This document shows, piece by piece, positions 36,766 through 45,000 of a DNA stretch of 62,809 nucleotides. Every line of letters starts with the position of its first letter. Position 1 is the stretch's first letter. The notes under the pieces are model-generated. The model worked only from the letters and a program-made list of their open reading frames with translations, was not told the DNA's origin and did no database searches. The stretch spans positions 1 to 62,809 of the forward strand of contig MWTC01000030.1 of NCBI GenBank assembly GCA_002066995.1, written 5' to 3'. A program made the position numbers and the translations under genes. Source of the DNA: Sphingobacteriales bacterium UTBCD1 (lineage in GTDB: Bacteria; Bacteroidota; Bacteroidia; Chitinophagales; Chitinophagaceae).

Positions 36766-37863
36766 TTAATTTGCGACGATCATATTAATGAATTCATCAA
36801 ACAAATATCTTGAATCCTGGGGGCCGGGAGTGCTTTCAGGATGGTATTGCACCGAAAAAGCAGGTTTGTTTTTTAATCGGATACCTTCAATGGAATGATC
36901 GTTCAGGTTGACATGCGTTACCTCCACATTTTCTGCTTTCTTCACAGCTTCAGGATCTACTCCGAAACCATGATTCTGGGTAGTGATCTCACACAAACCT
37001 GTTACCAGGTTTTTTACCGGGTGATTTAACCCCCTGTGCCCGTGATGCATTTTGAAAGTAGGGATTCCGTTTGCTAATGCCAGCAACTGATGCCCCAGGC
37101 AAATACCGAAGGTCGGTTTTCCTTCTTCCAAAATACCGGATACCAGTTCAATTCCATACTTCATCGCAGAAGGATCGCCCGGCCCATTGGAAATAAAATA
37201 TCCTGACGGATCAAATTTTTTGAGTTCTTCCAGTTTCGTTTTTGCAGGAAATACTTTGATGTAAGCGCCCCTGTCCACCAGGCACTGAAGAATATGTTTT
37301 TTTACACCGTAATCCATTACGGCAATCCGGACCTTTGAACCGGTATCACCCATTTCATACACTTTTTTTGTACTTACCCTGGAGGCAAGTTCCAGACCTG
37401 CCATGTCCGGCACTTCAGATAATTTCTTCTTCAACACATCCAGGTCACTTATCTCTGAAGAAATGATGCAATTCATCGCTCCTTTGGTACGGATATGAGC
37501 CACCAAAGCCCGGGTATCCACTTCTTCAATAGAAACAATTTCATTCTCTCTTAGATAATCACCCAGGGAACCACTGGCCTGCTTCCTGGAAAATAATTCT
37601 TCCAGGTTTCTGCCGATCAGGCCGCGGATCTTTACAGTATCAGACTGCACATCTTCATCTTTCACTCCATAATTTCCGACGTGAACACTATTCATGATCA
37701 GTACCTGCCCGTAATAACTCGGATCGGTAAATACTTCCTGGTAACCGGTCATCCCTGTATTAAAACAGATCTCGCCACCTGTTGTTCCTATTGCGCCAAA
37801 CGATTTTCCATAATATACTGTTCCATCCTGTAACAGGAGAATTGCTGTCTTTTGTTCTGTCAT
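36766..37863 (-). CDS. carA: Carbamoyl-phosphate synthase small subunit
   Basis: 365 aa. It supplies ammonia from glutamine to the large subunit for arginine and pyrimidine synthesis. The N-terminal CPSase domain shows GGEICFNTGMTGYQEVFTDPSYYGQ. The C-terminal class I glutamine amidotransferase has the nucleophile in FGICLGHQLL and the His/Glu dyad in VQYHPESTPGPQDS. carB is not in the window. The ATG at 37863 fits homologues, and aroQ follows directly. Confidence 0.96.
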   Translation of the reverse strand: MTEQKTAILLLQDGTVYYGKSFGAIGTTGGEICFNTGMTGYQEVFTDPSYYGQVLIMNSVHVGNYGVKDEDVQSDTVKIRGLIGRNLEELFSRKQASGSLGDYLRENEIVSIEEVDTRALVAHIRTKGAMNCIISSEISDLDVLKKKLSEVPDMAGLELASRVSTKKVYEMGDTGSKVRIAVMDYGVKKHILQCLVDRGAYIKVFPAKTKLEELKKFDPSGYFISNGPGDPSAMKYGIELVSGILEEGKPTFGICLGHQLLALANGIPTFKMHHGHRGLNHPVKNLVTGLCEITTQNHGFGVDPEAVKKAENVEVTHVNLNDHSIEGIRLKNKPAFSVQYHPESTPGPQDSRYLFDEFINMIVAN

Positions 37864-38464
37864 TGTAGAAATGTGGATTAAAAAAACCGGGCAAAAGTAA
37901 GCAGGAAACAGTTTCCTGCCATAAGAAATTATTTACATAGTAGTCACAATAAATTCAAAATTCACAGACCGGCCGTTTCCTTTTCCAAACATGCCCCTTC
38001 GCCTGTTAAAATTTCAACGCAGCAGGTTATAACTTCTTAAAATTGCTGAACACACAATCCGGATATCAGCAAACAGGAATATAAAAATTTTTTCATGGCG
38101 GCCTCTTTCCCGATTGCAGAACCAAAAACAATAAAAGTCAGCAACCATATTACTAAATTCTGAAAATTGTTTCCAATTGCTCAATTTGCACGGCCAGATA
38201 ATAAAACTGAACAGCATATTTCAAACCCGGTGAGTAATTTTCATAGGTAAAAAAAAATTTTAAGTACATAACGGGGATATTTCACCAGGATTATTTTGAG
38301 CTGAAGTGCTAAATACGGCTTTTTCATCATCAGCAATTTTTCGCCATGCATCAGGCCCCGTATAATAACAAATAAAAAATCTGTTGAAAGAATGCATGAA
38401 ATCATGATATTTCTTCCCAATAATAAATACATAACTATCATTATAACCTTTAAACTAAAACAGG
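37864..38464. other. Divergent intergenic region
   Basis: About 600 AT-rich bases between carA (minus) and the 188-aa lipoprotein gene (plus). Some short frames are open but none looks coding. A pyrimidine-responsive leader for carA would lie here, but I see no convincing terminator/antiterminator pair. Confidence 0.5.
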
Positions 38465-39031
38465 ATGAAACCTAATTTCATATTATTCAAATCGGCATTT
38501 ATTTCTATGCTGCTTGCCTGCCAAACTGTTCCGGGTAAAAAAACATCTGGCGATTCACTCTCAACCACTACCGCCAAAACAGTTACTGTACCAACCCCGA
38601 ATATTGAATTGCCGGATGTATGCGATCTTGTTACAGATAACCTTGTGGCCACAACTATGGGAGTAAAAATCATTAAGCCGGCACAGAGTACTGATATGAA
38701 AATCAGTAAAGGCTGTATCTATACGATTGATCCAACAGACAAGGACAATTTTGAAGTATGCATTGCCTGGCTTAATCCCGGCTACACATTCACAAACGTC
38801 ACTGACGAACTGAATACAGCACACGGACTTAACCAGGAAGCTACTGCAGAAAGGCTGGAAGGGTTTGGAGATAAAGCTTATGCCGTTTTCAATAAAACGG
38901 AGGATCAATATGTCATTCATGTTCTCTGGAAAGATAAACTGGATGTGCAGGTTGCTGCCGAGCACTTTGAACATGCAAAAAAACTTACGGAGCTGATACT
39001 TTCAGAATTAAATACTGCTATTACCCAATAA
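38465..39031 (+). CDS. Small putative lipoprotein preceding the OmpA cluster
   Basis: 188 aa. MKPNFILFKSAFISMLLAC ends in a lipobox (LLAC, Cys19), followed by a Thr/Ser-rich linker to ~residue 45. The remainder is a compact domain with three further Cys (DVCDLVTDN, KGCIYTID, FEVCIAW), loosely reminiscent of DUF3558-type sensors, which begin with a C-D-L-L/V-T pattern. It lies 30-70 bases ahead of the second OmpA paralogue on the same strand and may be the first gene of that cluster. The function is unknown. Confidence 0.78.
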   Translation: MKPNFILFKSAFISMLLACQTVPGKKTSGDSLSTTTAKTVTVPTPNIELPDVCDLVTDNLVATTMGVKIIKPAQSTDMKISKGCIYTIDPTDKDNFEVCIAWLNPGYTFTNVTDELNTAHGLNQEATAERLEGFGDKAYAVFNKTEDQYVIHVLWKDKLDVQVAAEHFEHAKKLTELILSELNTAITQ

Positions 39032-39103
39032 TGAATACCGTTAACTTATCTCCTCGCTATTATGAATCCATTGAATTATTATCAGAAACTTAAAAAATTA
39101 TTT

Positions 39104-40258
39104 ATGAAAACTCACTTAAAGTATTTGTTGCCAGTTTTCCTGACATCTGCTCATTTAATTACCGTTTTTGTTAAGACTTATGCTCAGGCTAATCAAAAAG
39201 ACAGCCAGGCTGATCTTTTTAAGGTCAATTCCAAATTTGATTTTATTGCCGGAGACAAGGTTATCGCATTAGATGATTTTTTCAATACCAACATTGGTGA
39301 TTTCCCGGCGCAGTGGAGTACCAACGGTTCGGGTGAGGTGGTGACTATTGACGGGCATAACGGTAAATGGCTGGAACTAAAAGGAAATTTCACTTATTTC
39401 CCTGAATTCATCAAAACACTCCCTGCTAATTTTACGATTGAATTTGATGTCCTATACAATTATTCGCAAAAATATCTTACACGAAATATACTCGGGTTCT
39501 ATTTTATTTCGTCTGACAAAACCGGGCTCAATGACCCGGTATTCAAATATGGTTTCAACAAACCGGGCAAAGGCGGCGCTGGCGTAGAGCTACATTCCTA
39601 CCAGCCCAACACGATCCAGACAGTTAAATGGGAAAACAAGCAGGAAAATTTTGATACAGAAACCAAATCGGAAGCATCCTTTTTAAAAGATATGCGCAAT
39701 AACCCGCATCATATTTCAATTTGGAGACAAAATGATAGATTAAGAGTATATTTGAATGACAATAAGATTCTTGATGCATCAAAATTACTGGCATCAACAT
39801 CCAAACCTAATCTTTTTAAAATAGCTTTTGAAGATTGGGGAAATGAAGGAAGGGCTTATATCACTAATTTCCGTTTTGCTGAAAGCGTACCTGATATGCG
39901 CAGCAAATTGATCACTGAGGGGAAATTTGTTACATCAGGGATCTACTTCAACAAGGGCTCAGATAAAATCAGGGCGGAATCTTATGGAATTCTCAGGCAA
40001 ATAGCGGAAATATTAAAATCTGACGAGGCGCTTAAAATAAAAATTGTGGGACATACAGACAGCGAAGGTGACCCCGGGTCGAATTTAGAACTGTCAAAGA
40101 GAAGAGCCCTGTCTGTAAAAAATGCTTTAGCCAGAGAATATAATATTGCAGAATTACGTTTAACAACAGATGGGAAAGGTGAAACCGAGCCAGTAGCCTC
40201 CAACAAAACGGAGGAAGGTAAGGCAAACAACAGGCGGGTGGAGTTTTTCAGAATGTAA
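39104..40258 (+). CDS. OmpA-like envelope protein with shared central beta domain, paralogue 2
   Basis: 384 aa from the ATG at 39104 (MKTHLKYLLPVFLTSAHLITVF, then cleavage near YAQ); the frame reaches an ATG at 39062, but those 14 residues are not signal-like. The mature protein repeats the architecture of the 17784-19133 product without its Lys-rich region: NSKFDFIAGDKVIALDDFF, IGDFPAQWSTNGSGEVVT and FTIEFDV match paralogue 1 closely. The C-terminal OmpA domain contains VGHTDSEGDPGSNLELSKRRALSVKNAL and ends NRRVEFFRM. It is the first structural gene of the expanded cluster. Confidence 0.9.
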   Translation: MKTHLKYLLPVFLTSAHLITVFVKTYAQANQKDSQADLFKVNSKFDFIAGDKVIALDDFFNTNIGDFPAQWSTNGSGEVVTIDGHNGKWLELKGNFTYFPEFIKTLPANFTIEFDVLYNYSQKYLTRNILGFYFISSDKTGLNDPVFKYGFNKPGKGGAGVELHSYQPNTIQTVKWENKQENFDTETKSEASFLKDMRNNPHHISIWRQNDRLRVYLNDNKILDASKLLASTSKPNLFKIAFEDWGNEGRAYITNFRFAESVPDMRSKLITEGKFVTSGIYFNKGSDKIRAESYGILRQIAEILKSDEALKIKIVGHTDSEGDPGSNLELSKRRALSVKNALAREYNIAELRLTTDGKGETEPVASNKTEEGKANNRRVEFFRM

Positions 40259-40275
40259 CCCTTAAATACAATACC

Positions 40276-41994
40276 TTGAAACCAGGAATCTCTGTTTGCA
40301 GACTGACTGTTTTATTGGTGACTGTTTTATCGTGTTTTAATGTTCCGGCATGGGGACAGGATATAGAGAACATAAAGCTGAAGAACGGAATAAAGCTGCA
40401 TGGCAACCTGAACCTGCAACTTCAATATTACAAAGCTGATCACATCGACCCCCGCCAAAAAGAATTCAGCTGGCTTATCAACGGAAACCCGACACTTGAT
40501 ATTGCAGGTATTCAAATACCTTTTTCCTTTATTGTCTCAAATTTTGAAAATAAATTTTACCAGCCATTCAACCAGTTTGGCATCAGTCCTTATTATAAAT
40601 GGGTAAAGCTTCATCTGGGCTACAGAAACATTACTTATTCACCTTTTACATTGGCCGGGCACCAGATGTTAGGCGCAGGTTTTGATCTGACGCCCAAAAA
40701 ATTCCGTTTAGGATTTATGTACGGACGATTGAGGAAATCCACTTCCATAGATTCAAGTATGAATGCAAATCCTTTGTTCATCCGTCCTGAACCTACCTTC
40801 CAACGCATGGGCTTTGCTGCCAAAGCCGGCTATGGCACTCAAAATAATTATATTGATCTCATCTATTTTAAAGGATGGGACAAAGAAAAATCATTGTCCT
40901 CCAAACTGCAGGATTCCATCCAGCCTGCAGAAAACAAAACCATCGGCCTCTCCTCAAAAATCACCCCGGTAAAAAATCTTACCTGGAAAGTGGACCTCGG
41001 CTTCAGCTCTTATACAATCAATAAGAATGATGGCCGGGATACCTCCGGTATAACAAAAAAGAATGAATGGATACAAAAACTGATGTCCCCATTTGTTACC
41101 GATAAACTTTCAACACGGTATTACCTGGCAGGCGAAACAAGTATTGGATATCAATTACCCAAATGGAACACAGCGCTCATTTATAAAAGAATCGATCCGG
41201 GCTACCAGTCCATGGGCGCCTATTTTTTTCAATCCGACCTGCAGGAAATTTCTTTTGCCAATCAGTTCAGGCTTGACAGTGGAAGGCTAAACATCAGTGC
41301 AAACATCGGGTTTCAGCAGGACAACCTGGAGAAACAAAAAACATCCACGTCTAAACGGTTTATCGGCAGCGCCAATATCAGTTATGTTCCTTCCATGCAT
41401 TATGGTGTGAACTTTAACTACAGCAATTATGGCATCACCAATAACCCGCTTGCCACCTCACCGGGAAACGAGTTATTCAAACAGGTAAATAACAGCATCA
41501 TGCTCATGCCCTTTTTTAACTGGATGAATGAACAAACAGCTCAAAACCTGAATATTGTTTTAATGTTTCAATCACTCAGTACACCACAGAGCAATATAGG
41601 AACCATACCTAATCTGAATACTTATTCTGCTACCGCCAACTACAACCATACCTGGATCAGGCAAGGCATTAATGCAAATGGGCTGCTGAATTATATGCAG
41701 TCAAAAACACCACAGGGAAGAGTTGGTTCTTTTGGAGGCGGGTTCGGAGGAATGGCGCCTCTGCTGGATCACAAGCTGACGGTCAATACCAGCATATCTT
41801 ATCTGAACAATACATTAGATACGAAATCCAACGGATACACATTAAGAGGAACACTGGGACTAACATTACCGGCAGGACAACATCACAATTTTCAGCTGTT
41901 GGCCAATTACCTGAACAACAAATCAAACAATTCCATCATCATACAAAGCTTTAACGAGGTTTCAGTACAGTTTAATTACGGTTTGTCATTTTAA
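40276..41994 (+). CDS. Outer-membrane beta-barrel protein of the expanded cluster
   Basis: 572 aa with a signal peptide (through VPAWGQ). After it comes an alternating hydrophobic/polar strand pattern with many aromatic girdles (NLNLQLQYYKADH, YYKWVKLHLGYRNITYSPF, GYQLPKWNTALIYKRIDPGYQ, VNFNYSNYGITNNP), ending in an aromatic residue (VQFNYGLSF). That is the classic C-terminal signature for BAM-assembled barrels. Length and strand density suggest a large barrel. No plug or TonB-box is obvious. It lies 17 bases after the OmpA gene and 11 before the giant gene, consistent with one transcription unit. Confidence 0.85.
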   Translation: MKPGISVCRLTVLLVTVLSCFNVPAWGQDIENIKLKNGIKLHGNLNLQLQYYKADHIDPRQKEFSWLINGNPTLDIAGIQIPFSFIVSNFENKFYQPFNQFGISPYYKWVKLHLGYRNITYSPFTLAGHQMLGAGFDLTPKKFRLGFMYGRLRKSTSIDSSMNANPLFIRPEPTFQRMGFAAKAGYGTQNNYIDLIYFKGWDKEKSLSSKLQDSIQPAENKTIGLSSKITPVKNLTWKVDLGFSSYTINKNDGRDTSGITKKNEWIQKLMSPFVTDKLSTRYYLAGETSIGYQLPKWNTALIYKRIDPGYQSMGAYFFQSDLQEISFANQFRLDSGRLNISANIGFQQDNLEKQKTSTSKRFIGSANISYVPSMHYGVNFNYSNYGITNNPLATSPGNELFKQVNNSIMLMPFFNWMNEQTAQNLNIVLMFQSLSTPQSNIGTIPNLNTYSATANYNHTWIRQGINANGLLNYMQSKTPQGRVGSFGGGFGGMAPLLDHKLTVNTSISYLNNTLDTKSNGYTLRGTLGLTLPAGQHHNFQLLANYLNNKSNNSIIIQSFNEVSVQFNYGLSF

Positions 41995-42005
41995 ATAAAT
42001 CAGCA

Positions 42006-45000
42006 ATGATGACCAGATTTTTTTTAAGAAAAAGTAGCCACAACATCATCGGGTTATTAATAATGATACTGTTGACGACTACGTTGACAGCAACAGCACA
42101 GCAGGGCTATCCACTAAACGTTACAGTTGTGGTAAAGCCACCGGCATCTTCCGTTTTCAGCGAATACAGCGATCTCTCTAATAAAGTGATCATCACAATT
42201 CAAAATACGGTCAACAGACCGGTTAACCGTATTTTTCTGCATGGCCGGCTTGTGAAGACATCGGATGAATTTATTACAACTTTAGAAGATTATTATCCAT
42301 CCCAGTTACTTTCCTTCAATCCATTTGAAACAAAAACTTTAATTGTTGATCCGGTTCAACTGCGTTTTTTAAGAAAAGACGTAGTAAGAGGTTCTTTTCC
42401 AGAACTTTTGCAACAGGTATTACAGACTGATTTGCTGCCGGAAGGAAACTGGACTCTGTGTGTAACTGCCGAAAGTATTGATCTAAACGGGCTGATAGCC
42501 CCCGTATCAGGTGAAGCTTGTTTTCCTGTCAATATTACCAGGGCTAACGTACCGGTTATCACTTCGCCTTTCAACGGGCAAAATGTTTCAACACTTCTGC
42601 CCAATGTAATTTTTGCATGGACACCTCCTACCGGCAATACAATCGGGGCGCAGATAGTGTATGATCTGTATGCCGTAAAAGTTTTGCAAGGCCAATCACC
42701 CGATGACGCCATCAATGCAGCAGTAGCATATAAAGCAAATAATCCGCTTATCAAAACAAACCTGACGGGCAATCAGTATGCCACCCAGCCTTATGATCTG
42801 AAATTGGATACCGGGTACACATACGCTGTGCAGGTAGTGGCAAGAGACCTGAATAAAAAAATTGCTTTTCAGAATAACGGGAGAAGTGAAGTGTCCATGT
42901 TTACATACGGAACGAACAAGCCTGCAAACGGAGTACTCACAACAAAAATGCAACCGAAAAGCAAACCATCAGTTCCGGGAGGCTATAAAATTACAAATGC
43001 AGACCCTGTGCCTATCAGCCAGGTCAAAGGGAAATTACTTTATAAATTTATGGGACTACCATCAGGAAAAGTCGTCAATTCTTTCGATAAAGAAGCCAAC
43101 GCCACTGTCGATATGAACATGGCAGCAATTGGGCAAGGCCAAAAAGATAACCTGAATTATAACAAAGATTATATTAACCAATCAGGAACGAAACCTCTTG
43201 CCAATACCAAGATCAGCCTGGTTTTGACCTATATTTTTACCGGCAACATTGACAATACGAGCTATTCAGAAAATGTGCTGAAGGAAGTTGATTTGTACGG
43301 TATCAAATCTTATTTAAAAGATATGGACAAAGTGATTGCTACCACAACCACCGGCCCGGATGGAAGTTTCACCTTCAATTTTTTAAATAATCAGAAAGAA
43401 CTTGGACTGATAAACGATGACCTGAAACTCACAACAGGTGGAGGAGAATTCACCAAGCATGCCACAGGCCAGTTATATAAAGTACTTCGTTTAAGGGTGG
43501 AGAATAAATATTATTGCAGTCCTGATATGAATATTAAAGTGAATCAATGGGAAGGTGTTGATCTGGGATCAATGGTGTCCTATGTAAAAACGTATAACCT
43601 GAAAGTAAGAGTCACCTGGACAAGCGCCAAATTCTGGGATTCATATAAAGGACAGGGAACATTTCTTTCCGGAGTGTCCACTGTCCTGATCAGGAAAGCC
43701 AAGCCGCAGAATGCCCCCGAAGACGAAGGCACTGTTCAAACATTAACACAAAAAAAAGTTGTAAGCGGGCCAGCTAAAAATGATCAAAACATTACAGACA
43801 TAAACGGTTACGTAACTTTCACCAATCTTGTTCAACATGATCCGAACAATCCCGGTGACAGGTATTTTATAAAATGCAAACCTGATAAAAAAGCAGGAGA
43901 TGTCATTTTCGATGAAAAAGAAAAAAGCTATTACCCGCTATGGGATAAAGACAAAAAGAATTTCCCTTTCAACTCTCTGAGCCATTATACCCCTTCAGGA
44001 AGTGGGCTTAAGATACCCATAGATTATGGTTCCAATATTACCTGGAACAGTGAACTGGTTATAAAAACATACGTTGACAGTATCAGTTTACAACCCGCCC
44101 GCCCCCGGATAGCAGGCATTGTGGAAGTTGCAAAAAATCCATCAGCAAAGCCATTCTCCGGTCTTAAAGTTGTCAGCCTAAACAACTACAAGAATAATAC
44201 GGATCCTTCAAAACTCTTTACTATTGTAAAAACAAACTCTAAAGGCAGATATGAATTCAATAACCTTGAAGTGGAAACAGAAGGTTTCAACGCTAAAGAA
44301 GTCAGCAAAGTTATCGGCCCGGCACGTACTTTAGTAACCAAGCCGGATGGATTCAAAGGTGGTGTTTTACCTGCCCTGCCGCCATTACCACCTATGAAAT
44401 GGGGAGAACAAAAAGTAAATATGGACTTTGATCTTGAACCCGATGGCTGGATTGCCGGTTATGTTGAAGATGAAAACGGCATGGCAGTGGAATCTGATGT
44501 TGATATTGATGGTTTACTAAAGACTTCCACCAAGTCAGATATGATTGCATTACCCCTGCAAGGGCAGGGAAATCTAAGAATGAAGATTGTTATACGGCAA
44601 GTTTTTAAAGTAGCAGCTCCTTCCGGTGATAAAAGGAAAATTTCCATACAACCATTAGATAAAGTTTATGTAGTTAAAGACACCACTCTTGGTATCAAAG
44701 CGGGTGATGGCAAACAGGTGCCCTTTATCAAATTTGTAGTCTATAAAGCGAAAAAGAGAATACGTTTCCAGGTATTGGAAAATTCATCGCCGGGAAGGTT
44801 AAAGCTGCCCGGGTCATCAAAACCGGTTTCGGGGGCTATGGTGAAACTGGACATACCGGGGAAACCAATTTTCCAAACATGCGATCAGCAGGGTTTTGTC
44901 AGTTTCTCCTTTGAAAACATGTCAGAAAATTTCAACTTTATTATTTCACCACCTCCGGGATCTGATTACGAAGAAGCAACGTACACACTCAGCGGAGTTA